Positions 6,717 through 13,051 of a stretch of DNA of 13,051 nt are shown piece by piece (the first letter of the stretch is position 1; every line of letters begins with the position of its first letter). Below the pieces are notes generated by a model, which was not told the origin of the DNA, did not search any database, and worked only from the letters and a program-made list of their open reading frames with translations. The position numbers and the translations under genes were made by a program. Origin of the DNA: UMGS172 sp045647525 (GTDB taxonomy: Bacteria > Bacillota > Clostridia > Oscillospirales > Acutalibacteraceae); contig JAZRMK010000036.1 in assembly GCA_045647525.1 (NCBI GenBank), positions 1 through 13,051 on the forward strand. Reading direction: 5' to 3'.

Positions 6717-7317
6717 TTTTCAGTATGAATTAAAAGCCAAAGAAAAGGGATTTAAGGTAATCTGCGGCGTTGATGAGGCAGGAAGAGGACCCTTGGCAGG
6801 TCCTGTCTGTGCGGCGGCGGTTATACTGCCCGATGGACTTGAAATAGAGGGTCTTAACGATTCCAAAAAGCTGACCGAAGCAAAAAGAGAAAAGCTTTTT
6901 GACGTAATAATCGAAAAGGCTGTAAGTTACAGTGTTGCCTTTGGCACTGTTGAGGAAATCGAGGAGTATAACATCCTTAATGCTACATTCCTTGCCATGA
7001 ACAGAGCTATTGAGGGTCTGGATATAGAACCCGATTACGCACTTATCGACGGCAATCGCGTTCCTAAAAATATTAAGATCGAATGCGAAACTGTTGTAAA
7101 AGGTGACGCAAAATCGGCGTCGATTGCGGCGGCTTCGGTACTTGCCAAGGTGACAAGGGACAGGCTTTTGCTGCGGTATGCGGAAAAGTATCCCGAATAC
7201 AGCTTTGAAAAGCATAAAGGATACGGTACGGCTGTTCATTATGAAGCGGTGAGAAAATACGGTCTTTGTCCCGTTCACAGACCGTCGTTTTTCAAAAAAT
7301 TCTTTGAGGAAAAGTAA
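6709..7317 (+). CDS. rnhB: Ribonuclease HII
   Basis: A 202-residue endonuclease that cuts RNA in RNA:DNA hybrids and removes single ribonucleotides from DNA. The metal-binding acidic residues can be assigned: D22 and E23 in GVDEAGRGPLAGPV, D114 in LIDGNRVP and D133 in VKGDAKSASIAAAS. The VLAKVTRD segment and the C-terminal HKGYGTAVHYEAVRKYGLCP are also characteristic. The ATG at 6709 overlaps the rbgA stop and is preceded by CGGAGGG (6697-6703). An open frame extends upstream to 6610 but runs through rbgA and adds nothing family-like. Its stop abuts the yraN start. The rbgA-rnhB-yraN order is common in Firmicutes and other bacteria. Confidence 0.96.
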   Translation: MPDFQYELKAKEKGFKVICGVDEAGRGPLAGPVCAAAVILPDGLEIEGLNDSKKLTEAKREKLFDVIIEKAVSYSVAFGTVEEIEEYNILNATFLAMNRAIEGLDIEPDYALIDGNRVPKNIKIECETVVKGDAKSASIAAASVLAKVTRDRLLLRYAEKYPEYSFEKHKGYGTAVHYEAVRKYGLCPVHRPSFFKKFFEEK

Positions 7318-7707
7318 ATGGGATTAACGCAGGATATCGGCAATTTAGGGGAAACAGCCGTTGCCGAAGAATTAAAGAAAAAGGGATATATTATTTCAAC
7401 AAGGAATTTCCGTACTAAGTACGGTGAGATCGATATTATTGCCGAAAACAATGACGAGATACTGTTTGTTGAGGTCAAGACCCGCGCCTACGGTTCTTTT
7501 GCCAAACCGCAGGAATATGTCAACAGTCCCAAGAAAAGAAGAATTTTAATTTCTGCCGATATTTATCTTAAAAATAACGGCTTCGGTCTGCAACCGAGGT
7601 TCGATGTTGCCGAGGTCTTTTTAGGAACTACGGGCGATTTTGAGATAAACTACATCGAAAATGCTTTCGGTGCTGACGCTTTTAAGTGCTTTAAAGCAAC
7701 ATTATGA
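7318..7707 (+). CDS. yraN: UPF0102 family protein YraN (restriction-endonuclease-like fold)
   Basis: A 129-residue member of the UPF0102/YraN family, whose molecular function is not settled. It has the family's small nuclease-like core: GNLGE (8-12), a conserved GEIDIIA (36-42) and FVEVKTR (50-56). Together these give the E/D...E-x-K arrangement of PD-(D/E)XK-type folds. Whether it cuts DNA is not shown by sequence. The ATG follows the rnhB stop directly; GAGGA (7306-7310) within rnhB is the ribosome binding site, so translation is probably coupled. It is the last gene of the lepB operon, and it very often sits beside rnhB in other genomes. Confidence 0.92.
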   Translation: MGLTQDIGNLGETAVAEELKKKGYIISTRNFRTKYGEIDIIAENNDEILFVEVKTRAYGSFAKPQEYVNSPKKRRILISADIYLKNNGFGLQPRFDVAEVFLGTTGDFEINYIENAFGADAFKCFKATL

Positions 7708-7716
7708 TTTAATGCG

Positions 7717-7750
7717 GTTGATTTCAGCATAAAAATCAACTATGTTTTGA
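7717..7750 (+). terminator. Possible weak terminator after yraN
   Basis: GTTGATTT (7717-7724) pairs perfectly with AAATCAAC (7733-7740) around an 8-base loop, followed by TATGTTTTGA. The stem is AT-rich and the T tract is short and interrupted, so termination would be partial. It lies between the lepB operon and the thrC promoter, where a terminator is expected. Confidence 0.4.
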
Positions 7751-7775
7751 CAAATAGTGAAAACTGTTGTAGAAT
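7747..7775 (+). promoter_or_regulatory. Near-consensus sigma-A promoter of thrC
   Basis: A perfect -35 TTGACA (7747-7752) and -10 TAGAAT (7770-7775; 5 of 6) are separated by exactly 17 bp. Initiation near 7782 leaves a leader of only about 30 bases, too short for a T-box or riboswitch, so any control is more likely at the promoter or enzyme level. Confidence 0.85.
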
Positions 7776-7810
7776 AAACACGTTTAGATCCAATTAAGGA
7801 GATTTTTCAA

Positions 7811-9295
7811 ATGAATTACAGAAGTACAAGAAATTCAGAGGTTTCAGTAACATCGGCGGTTGCCATTTCCAAGGGTATTTCGGAGGATGGAGGACTTTTT
7901 GTTCCCGAAAGTATACCTGTCATCACGGCTGACGAATTCGAAACCTTAAAAGGTCTTGATTATATCGGACGTGCCAAAGCGGTGCTTTCCAAATATCTTG
8001 ACGATTTTACCGCAGAGGAAATTGATTATTGCGTAAACGGTGCATATAAGGGCACATTTGATAATGACAAGCCTGCACCTTTGTATAAGCTGGACGACGG
8101 CAAATATGTTCTCGAACTCTGGCACGGTCCTACCTGCGCATTTAAGGACCTTGCTTTGCAGTTGTTGCCCTTCTTGCTTACAACTGCTGCTAAGAAGGTC
8201 GGCAAGGGCAAATCGGTTATTCTGGTCGCAACTTCGGGCGATACAGGTAAGGCAGCTTTGGAAGGCTTTTGCGACGTTCCCAATACCGAGATCATCGTTT
8301 TCTACCCAAATAATGGCGTTAGCCCTATGCAGAAGTTGCAGATGGATACACAAAAGGGCGAAAATGTTTATGTTTGCTCTATCAACGGTAACTTCGACGA
8401 TGCACAAAGCGGTGTTAAGAAGATATTTACCGATGCTTCTATTAAAGAAACACTCAGAAATGCAGGCATGGAATTTTCCAGTGCCAACTCTATAAACTGG
8501 GGTCGTCTTGTTCCGCAGATCGTTTATTATGTGTCGGCATATTGCGATCTTCTTAATAAGGGTGAGGACTTAAAAGACGGCTTTAATGTGGTTGTCCCCA
8601 CAGGTAACTTCGGCAACATTCTTGCGGCTTTCTACGCAAAGTGTATGGGTGTGCCCATCGCAAAGCTCGTTTGCGCATCAAATGCAAACAATGTTCTTAC
8701 TGATTTTATCAACACAGGTGTTTATGACCGTAACCGTCAGTTCTTCACCACGATTTCTCCCTCAATGGATATTCTTATTTCCAGCAACTTAGAGAGAATG
8801 GTGTACCATCTTTGCGGCAACGATTCCAAAAAGACTGCAAAGCTTCATAAAGAATTGGCAGAAACCGGCAAGTATTCGTTGGATGCCGAATTGCTTGCAA
8901 AACTTAAAGAACATTACTTCGGCGGTTGCTGTGACGATGCAGGTACGTTATCAACAATCAAGGCAGTATTTGACGGTAAAAACTATCTTTCCGACACACA
9001 TACCTCAGTTGCCTTGAAGGTTGCTGATGAGTATACGGAAACCACCAAGGATACAAGACCTGTTGTTATTGCTTCAACTGCAAGTCCTTACAAATTTTCT
9101 GCATCCGTTTTGCAGGCAGTGGCGCCCGAAAAATGCTCCGATGAGGAATTTACAATGGTAGAGGAACTTTCCAAAACAACTGACACAAAGATTCCTGCAC
9201 CCATTTCGGCACTCCGAACGGCAACTCCTCGCTTTAACAATGTTTGCGAAAAGCAGGAAATGGCCGATGTTGTGCTTAAAGTATTGGGCCTTTAA
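7811..9295 (+). CDS. thrC: Threonine synthase
   Basis: A 494-residue PLP-dependent enzyme converting O-phosphohomoserine to threonine, the last step of threonine synthesis in the cytoplasm. The N-terminus MNYRSTRNSEVSVTSAVAIS and GLFVPESIP are typical of the long, E. coli-like class. The motif LWHGPTCAFKDLALQLLP carries the PLP lysine K112. Further PLP-binding segments are ATSGDTGKAALEG and VVPTGNFGNILAAFYAK. The length fits the class. AAGGAG at 7796-7801 lies 9 bases upstream of the ATG. It is alone between its own promoter and terminator; homoserine dehydrogenase and kinase genes are not in the window, so the pathway genes are dispersed in this genome. Confidence 0.95.
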   Translation: MNYRSTRNSEVSVTSAVAISKGISEDGGLFVPESIPVITADEFETLKGLDYIGRAKAVLSKYLDDFTAEEIDYCVNGAYKGTFDNDKPAPLYKLDDGKYVLELWHGPTCAFKDLALQLLPFLLTTAAKKVGKGKSVILVATSGDTGKAALEGFCDVPNTEIIVFYPNNGVSPMQKLQMDTQKGENVYVCSINGNFDDAQSGVKKIFTDASIKETLRNAGMEFSSANSINWGRLVPQIVYYVSAYCDLLNKGEDLKDGFNVVVPTGNFGNILAAFYAKCMGVPIAKLVCASNANNVLTDFINTGVYDRNRQFFTTISPSMDILISSNLERMVYHLCGNDSKKTAKLHKELAETGKYSLDAELLAKLKEHYFGGCCDDAGTLSTIKAVFDGKNYLSDTHTSVALKVADEYTETTKDTRPVVIASTASPYKFSASVLQAVAPEKCSDEEFTMVEELSKTTDTKIPAPISALRTATPRFNNVCEKQEMADVVLKVLGL

Positions 9296-9308
9296 TTGAA
9301 ATTTATGT

Positions 9309-9357
9309 ACGACGGGGCAGTGGTGTATGAGCACCGTCTGTCCCGCCGTAAGTTTTT
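9309..9357 (+). terminator. Strong terminator after thrC, between convergent genes
   Basis: A long GC-rich hairpin from ACGACGGGGCAG (9309-9320) through GGTG/CACC at its tip to CTGTCCCGCCGT (9338-9349), with one mismatch and one bulge, is followed by AAGTTTTT. It lies between thrC and the convergent DUF1540 gene. The reverse strand lacks a good T tract beyond the hairpin, so its effect on that side is less clear. Confidence 0.8.
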
Positions 9358-9362
9358 AATGA

Positions 9363-9542
9363 TTATTTCTGCTCAAAGGTAATGCAGGCGGTGTCGCCAC
9401 TTTTTTCTGCGTGGTGAGGACCAACCTGGATCTTGCCTGCATCGCAGCAGTTGTCCATTGTGTGATAACGGCAGGTCTCTACTTCGCACTTGATGCCTGA
9501 AATTTTGCAACCTGTGGTGTTGCAAGTTGAATTCTGATTCAT
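9363..9542 (-). CDS. DUF1540 small cysteine-rich protein
   Basis: A 59-residue protein on the reverse strand, the only one in the window. It matches the DUF1540 pattern common in Clostridia: I-x-C-x-V-x-x-C-x-Y-H (I17, C19, V21, C24, Y26, H27), then C32-C33-D-A-G-K-I-x-V, then a late T-x-C-I-T-F (C53). Extra cysteines at 7 and 12 precede the core. The even spread of Cys and His suggests metal binding, but function is unknown for the family. The start is ATG at 9542 because GAAAGGA lies 9 bases upstream on that strand; an in-frame extension to 9560 has no such support. It is convergent with thrC and divergent from the metallophosphoesterase gene. I see no clear promoter for it. Confidence 0.85.
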   Translation of the reverse strand: MNQNSTCNTTGCKISGIKCEVETCRYHTMDNCCDAGKIQVGPHHAEKSGDTACITFEQK

Positions 9543-9635
9543 TTTTAAGATTCCTTTCAATTTGTAATTACCATTAAGGCAAAGTTAGTTTGTGCAGAAA
9601 TCAAAAGAAAATACTTAAATTAAGGAGGGTGGCAA

Positions 9636-10316
9636 ATGTCACTTTATACTATTTCCGACCTGCATTTGTCGCTTTCTGCCGACAAGCCGATGGATGTGTT
9701 CTACGGTTGGAACAACTATATGGAACGCATTGAGGCTAATTGGAAACGCATTGTAACCGATGACGATACTGTTATAATCCCAGGAGATATTTCGTGGGCA
9801 TTGAAATTAGAGGATTCCGAAAAAGACCTTCTGTTTTTAGAGTCTTTGCCGGGCAAAAAGGTGATTTTAAAGGGCAACCACGATTTGTGGTGGAGTACAG
9901 CGAAAAAACTGCGTGAATTTTTTGAAAAATTGAATATAAAAACAATAACACCCGTTTTTAATTCATGCATAGTGGCGGAAAACAGAGCTATTTGCGGAAG
10001 CCGAGGTTGGTTTTTTGAGAGTGATGACCAAAATCAAAAAATAATCGCAAGGGAAGCCGGCCGACTTGAAATGTCAATAAATGAAGCCGAAAAGACAGGG
10101 CTCGAACCGCTTGTGTTTTTACACTATCCGCCCGTATATGCCGACATCGTTTGTAATGAGATACTTGATGTTTTAAAACGGCATAATATAACCGAAGTCT
10201 ACCACGGCCATATTCACGGTTCCGGACTGCACAGGTCGGTAAAAAATCACGACGGAATTGCTTTTAAATTAGTTTCTTGCGACTGTATTGATTTTACACC
10301 GTACAAAATTTTGTGA
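9636..10316 (+). CDS. Calcineurin-like metallophosphoesterase
   Basis: A 226-residue enzyme of the binuclear metallophosphoesterase superfamily. All metal-site motifs are present in order: D8-x-H10 (SDLHLS), G50-D51 (IIPGDISWA), G80-N-H-D83 (LKGNHDLWW), a later H in FLHYPPVY, and the final G-H-x-H in YHGHIHGSG. No signal peptide or membrane segment is visible, so it should be cytoplasmic. The substrate cannot be told from sequence; relatives act on phosphoproteins, nucleotides or nucleic acids. A very strong AAGGAGGG (9622-9629) precedes the ATG. Around 75 bases separate it from the divergent DUF1540 gene, and no convincing promoter is visible there. It is about 125 AT-rich bases upstream of tig, which has its own promoter. 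Confidence 0.9.
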   Translation: MSLYTISDLHLSLSADKPMDVFYGWNNYMERIEANWKRIVTDDDTVIIPGDISWALKLEDSEKDLLFLESLPGKKVILKGNHDLWWSTAKKLREFFEKLNIKTITPVFNSCIVAENRAICGSRGWFFESDDQNQKIIAREAGRLEMSINEAEKTGLEPLVFLHYPPVYADIVCNEILDVLKRHNITEVYHGHIHGSGLHRSVKNHDGIAFKLVSCDCIDFTPYKIL

Positions 10317-10384
10317 TAAATTGTGCTTTATAGTGGTAATTTTGCTAAATTTTAATAATTTTTACAAAAATTTGAAAAAATGTA

Positions 10385-10413
10385 TGGAAAAATGCAAAAC
10401 AATGTGGTATAGT
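10385..10413 (+). promoter_or_regulatory. Extended -10 promoter of tig
   Basis: A -10 TATAGT (10408-10413) is preceded by TGG, an extended -10 (TGn) element. A -35-like TGGAAA (10385-10390; 4 of 6) stands 17 bp upstream. The flanking DNA from 10340 to 10400 is very A/T rich with A tracts, which may act as an UP-like region. Initiation would be near 10420, about 20 bases before tig. Confidence 0.6.
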
Positions 10414-10441
10414 TATTTGAGAATTTTTTGGAGGTAGTGTA

Positions 10442-12034
10442 ATGCTTAAAGGATTCAGTAAAAAGGAAACCAACCGTTATGAGTTGGTAATTACAGTTGA
10501 TGCTGAGCAGTTCAAGGAGGCTATTATTAAGGCTTACAAGCAGAACGGCAAGAAGATCAACGTGCCCGGTTTCAGAAAGGGCAAAGCTCCTATGAGCTAT
10601 ATTGAAAAATATTATGGAGAATCGGTATTCTTTGAGGATGCTCTTAACATCCTTTATCCCGAGGCTGTTGAGTCTGCTATTGCAGAGTCAGGTCTTGAAT
10701 ATGTTGACGATAAGATCGATTTCGATCTCACTTCCATCAGCAAGGAAAACGGTGTTGAGTTCAAGATCGTTATCACCGTTAAGCCCGAAGTAGAAATTGA
10801 CGGATATAAGGGCCTTAAAGCTGAGAGAGTTAAGACCGTTGTTACCGATGAAGAAATCGAAAAGGAAATTGAAGCTGTTGCTGAGCGTAATTCCAGAATG
10901 ATTACCGTTTCTGACAGAGCTGTTGTAAGCGGTGACACCGCTGTTATCGACTATGAAGGCTTCTGTGACGGTGTTGCTTTTGATGGCGGCAAGGGTGAAA
11001 GCTACTCGCTTCTTATCGGTTCCAATTCATTCATCCCCGGTTTTGAAGACCAGATCATCGGTCACAATACCGATGATGAGTTTGATGTAAATGTTACCTT
11101 CCCGACCGAGTATCACGCAGCTGAACTCGCAGGTAAGGCAGCCGTATTTAAGGTAAAGCTCCACGAAATCAAGGTTAAGGAACTCCCCACCGTTGACGAT
11201 GAGTTCGTTAAGGACGTAAGCGAGTTCGACACTTTGGCAGAGTATAAGGCTGACCTTAAAGAAAAGGCAACCGCACGTAAGGACAAGCAGGCTGATGCTG
11301 ATGTTGAGAACCAGCTTGTTGAACAGCTTATCGGCTTGGTAAAGGCTGAAATTCCTCAGGCTATGATCGAGCGCAGAGCAGAGCAGAGCGTTGAAGAATT
11401 TGCATACAGACTTCAGAGCCAGGGCCTTGATATGCAGACCTACCTCAAATATATGGGCGGCAGCATTGAAGACTTTAAAAACACCTTCTTGCCTCAGGCA
11501 GAAGCTCAGGTTAAGATTCGCTTGGCTTTGGAAAAGATTGCTGAAATCGAGAAGATCGAGGCTACTGAGGACGAGCTTAACGCAGAGTACGAGAATATGG
11601 CAAAGGCTTACGGTATCGAGGCTGATGCTGTAAAGGCGTCTGTTCCCGCTACTGAACTCAAAAAGGATTTGGCAGTTCAGAAGGCTATGGATCTTGTAAA
11701 GACTTCGGCTGTTGTTGCTGATGTTGACAAGAAGACCGAGAAGGTAGAGCAGGAAAAGAAACCCGCTGCAAAGAAGACTTCTACTACCGCAAAGAAGACC
11801 ACCACTACCAAAAAGGCAGACGGTGAAGCCAAGGCCACTACTGCAAAGAAGACTACTTCTACTGCAAAGAAGACCACCACTACCACTAAGAAGGCAGATG
11901 GTGAAACCAAGGCTACTGCTGCAAAGAAGACTACTTCTACTGCTAAGAAAACTACTACTACCACTAAAAAGGCAGAGGGTACTACTGCTAAAAAGACAAC
12001 AACCAAAAAGACTGCTGAGAAAAGTGCAGAATAA
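10442..12034 (+). CDS. tig: Trigger factor with an unusual Lys/Thr/Ala-rich repeat tail
   Basis: A ribosome-associated chaperone and peptidyl-prolyl isomerase, 530 residues against about 430 for most family members. The N-terminal ribosome-binding domain has the signature GFRKGKAP (43-50). An FKBP-type domain follows at about 157-245 (SGDTAVIDYEGFCDGVAFDGG to VFKVKLHEIK), then the helical C-terminal chaperone domain to about 430. The extra segment, about 441-530, is low complexity: three in-frame copies of a 23-26 residue unit built from AKKTTSTAKKTTTTTKKADG, with about 25 lysines. It resembles histone H1-like tails and is probably disordered. GGAGGT (10430-10435) supports the ATG. It heads the tig-clpP-clpX group, but a terminator lies between tig and clpP. 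Whether the tail binds rRNA or other nucleic acid is inference. Confidence 0.95.
   Translation: MLKGFSKKETNRYELVITVDAEQFKEAIIKAYKQNGKKINVPGFRKGKAPMSYIEKYYGESVFFEDALNILYPEAVESAIAESGLEYVDDKIDFDLTSISKENGVEFKIVITVKPEVEIDGYKGLKAERVKTVVTDEEIEKEIEAVAERNSRMITVSDRAVVSGDTAVIDYEGFCDGVAFDGGKGESYSLLIGSNSFIPGFEDQIIGHNTDDEFDVNVTFPTEYHAAELAGKAAVFKVKLHEIKVKELPTVDDEFVKDVSEFDTLAEYKADLKEKATARKDKQADADVENQLVEQLIGLVKAEIPQAMIERRAEQSVEEFAYRLQSQGLDMQTYLKYMGGSIEDFKNTFLPQAEAQVKIRLALEKIAEIEKIEATEDELNAEYENMAKAYGIEADAVKASVPATELKKDLAVQKAMDLVKTSAVVADVDKKTEKVEQEKKPAAKKTSTTAKKTTTTKKADGEAKATTAKKTTSTAKKTTTTTKKADGETKATAAKKTTSTAKKTTTTTKKAEGTTAKKTTTKKTAEKSAE
11765..11986 (+). repeat. Three in-frame tandem repeats in the 3' end of tig
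   Basis: Units at 11765-11833 (69 bp), 11834-11911 (78 bp) and 11912-11986 (75 bp) encode near-identical Lys/Thr-rich peptides. Units 2 and 3 share 21 bases encoding AKKTTST exactly. Elsewhere they differ mainly at synonymous positions: over the first 23 codons I count six silent and two or so replacement changes. The copies are in frame and lack spacers. Confidence 0.8.
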
Positions 12035-12106
12035 TTAAAGGTTTTTGTTTATAATTGAAAGTTTAGTTGCATACTTATTTTTGTGGTATGCCAATTTAAG
12101 CCAGGA

Positions 12107-12150
12107 AAAGCGGCAGAATCCACAAGGGTTCTGTCGCTTTGTTTACTTTT
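12107..12150 (+). terminator. Terminator or attenuator between tig and clpP
   Basis: AAAGCGGCAGAA (12107-12118) pairs with TTCTGTCGCTTT (12129-12140), 12 pairs including one G-U, around a 10-base loop, followed by GTTTACTTTT. A smaller GCATAC/GTATGC stem lies just upstream (12069-12091). The clpP ribosome binding site starts only about 14 bases after the stem's end, leaving no room for a promoter downstream. The 135-base tig-clpP gap holds nothing else recognisable. Confidence 0.75.
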
Positions 12151-12169
12151 AAAAAAGGAGATTACTAAA

Positions 12170-12751
12170 ATGAGTTTAGTTCCAATGGTTGTTGAACAGA
12201 CCGGTGCAGGCGAACGTTCTTTTGATATCTATTCCAGACTTTTAAAAGACCGTATCATTATGCTCTGCGATCAGGTTAATGACACTACTGCAAGCCTTGT
12301 TATTGCGCAGATGCTTTATTTGGAGGGTCAGGACCCCGATAAAGACATCTATTTCTACATCAACAGTCCCGGTGGCAGTGTTTCGGCAGGTATGGCTATT
12401 TATGATACAATGAATTATATAAAGTGTGATGTTAGCACCATTTGTATGGGTATGGCAGCATCTATGGGTGCATTCCTGCTTTCAGCCGGTGCAAAGGGTA
12501 AACGTTTGGCGTTGCCTAACAGCGAAATTATGATCCATCAGCCTTTGGGCGCTGCAGAAGGTCAGGCTACCGATATTCTTATTCACGCAAAGCATATCGA
12601 ACAGACCAGAGCAAAACTCAACCGTATTTTAGCCGAAAACACCGGCAAGGCTTTGGAAGAGATCGAACGCGATACTGAACGTGACAACTTTATGTCGGCT
12701 ATTGAAGCCAAAGAATACGGTCTTGTTGATAAGGTTATCGAAAAAAGATAA
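12170..12751 (+). CDS. clpP: ATP-dependent Clp protease proteolytic subunit ClpP
   Basis: A 193-residue serine protease that forms the two-ring, 14-subunit chamber used with ClpX or other Clp ATPases. The catalytic triad can be assigned at the usual positions: S98 in GMAASMGAFLL, H123 in IMIHQPLGAA and D172 in ERDTERDNFMS. The oxyanion-region SPGGSV (INSPGGSVSAGMAIYD) is intact. The N-terminus MSLVPMVVEQTGAGERSFDIYSRLLKDRI is typical of the mature-like form, with the axial-loop region. The ATG at 12170 is chosen because AAAGGAG (12154-12160) lies 9 bases upstream; an open frame back to 12083 crosses the terminator hairpin and has no family similarity. It is followed after 20 bases by clpX, presumably cotranscribed. 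Confidence 0.97.
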   Translation: MSLVPMVVEQTGAGERSFDIYSRLLKDRIIMLCDQVNDTTASLVIAQMLYLEGQDPDKDIYFYINSPGGSVSAGMAIYDTMNYIKCDVSTICMGMAASMGAFLLSAGAKGKRLALPNSEIMIHQPLGAAEGQATDILIHAKHIEQTRAKLNRILAENTGKALEEIERDTERDNFMSAIEAKEYGLVDKVIEKR

Positions 12752-12771
12752 TCTTTTGAATGGAGAGGAAT

Positions 12772-13051
12772 ATGTCGAATAATACAAATAAAAATCATAC
12801 CTGCTGTTCTTTCTGCGGCAGGAGTGAGGCAGAGGTTGACAGGCTTATTGCCGGCAACGGAGTGTTTATATGCGACGAGTGTATCGAGGTCTGTTATTCA
12901 CTGTTGTTGGAAGCACAGCCTGAAACCGCAAAGAAACACAGAAACTCGAAACCTGACCCTGATTTCAAGTTGCCTACACCTGAGGAGTTGAAGGCAAGAC
13001 TTGATGAGTACGTTATCGGTCAAGATGATGCAAAAAGAGTGCTGAGCGTTG
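12772..13051 (+). CDS. clpX: ATP-dependent Clp protease ATP-binding subunit ClpX (5' part, cut by window edge)
   Basis: The first 93 codons of the AAA+ unfoldase that feeds substrates to ClpP. The N-terminal zinc-binding domain is complete: C12 and C15 (CSFC), C34 and C37 (CDEC), with RLIAGNGVFICDECIEVC typical of ClpX. It leads into the linker and start of the AAA+ domain (LPTPEELKARLDEYVIGQDDAKRVLSV). The Walker A motif lies beyond the window edge. GGAGAGG at 12762-12768 supports the ATG. The short N-terminal stretch MSNNTNKNHT before the zinc domain is polar. The stop lies outside the window. Confidence 0.96.
   Translation, partial: MSNNTNKNHTCCSFCGRSEAEVDRLIAGNGVFICDECIEVCYSLLLEAQPETAKKHRNSKPDPDFKLPTPEELKARLDEYVIGQDDAKRVLSV

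Noticed and set aside
7946..8495. Open frames on both strands inside thrC
   Set aside because: They are shadows of a well-conserved enzyme and show no family motif or start signal.
9589..9617. TTTGTG / TACTTA as a promoter for the metallophosphoesterase
   Set aside because: Spacing is 17 bp but the -35 matches consensus at only about two positions; too weak to call.
11765..11986. Repeats that might suggest a CRISPR-like array
   Set aside because: The units are contiguous, in frame with tig, imperfect and without unique spacers. No cas genes are nearby.
11677..12006. A long reverse-strand frame rich in Val and Phe across the tig tail
   Set aside because: It is the mirror of Lys/Thr/Ala codon repeats (AAG, ACT, GCA), with no ribosome binding site or family similarity.
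12050..12055. TATAAT after tig as a clpP promoter
   Set aside because: No -35-like box lies 16-18 bp upstream, and the strong terminator would sit between it and clpP.
12083..12169. Upstream GTG start for clpP
   Set aside because: The extra residues cross the terminator hairpin and are absent from ClpP; ATG 12170 has AAAGGAG.

Overview
The window looks like core chromosome of a low-to-moderate GC Gram-positive anaerobe of the class Clostridia, perhaps an Oscillospiraceae/Ruminococcaceae relative. The evidence is gene content and order: recD2-comF, rplS-lepB-rbgA-rnhB-yraN, tig-clpP-clpX, a small DUF1540 cysteine protein, strong AAGGAGG-type ribosome binding sites and sigma-A-like promoters with 17-bp spacers. 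The family-level placement is inference.

Layout, left to right. (1) Positions 1-126 are the C-terminal end of an unrecognised protein, closed by a terminator. (2) A promoter at 172-200 drives a small membrane protein, the RecD2 helicase and a ComF-type phosphoribosyltransferase, packed as one operon. (3) A divergent MreB-like actin has its own promoter inside the end of comF. (4) A promoter and a structured 5' leader precede rplS (ribosomal protein L19). A terminator follows, then a tight operon: lepB (signal peptidase I), rbgA (50S assembly GTPase), rnhB (RNase HII) and yraN (UPF0102 nuclease-fold protein). (5) thrC (threonine synthase) stands alone with a near-consensus promoter and a strong terminator. 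It converges on the only reverse-strand gene, a DUF1540 protein. (6) A metallophosphoesterase is followed by tig (trigger factor), clpP and the start of clpX, which runs off the right edge.

How the genes fit together: the rplS-rbgA group joins ribosome synthesis and 50S maturation with protein export and RNA:DNA hybrid removal. The tig-clpP-clpX group joins nascent-chain folding with ATP-dependent proteolysis. recD2, comF, rnhB and yraN all relate to DNA processing or repair by family.

I find no CRISPR array, mobile element, tRNA or rRNA, and no convincing new multi-gene system. The points most worth a second look are a roughly 90-residue Lys/Thr/Ala repeat tail on trigger factor, an MreB-like protein with altered nucleotide-site motifs, the rplS leader with two nested in-frame starts, and terminators placed inside the rplS-lepB and tig-clpP gene pairs. 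Several genes (recD2, lepB, rbgA) appear to start at TTG or GTG.
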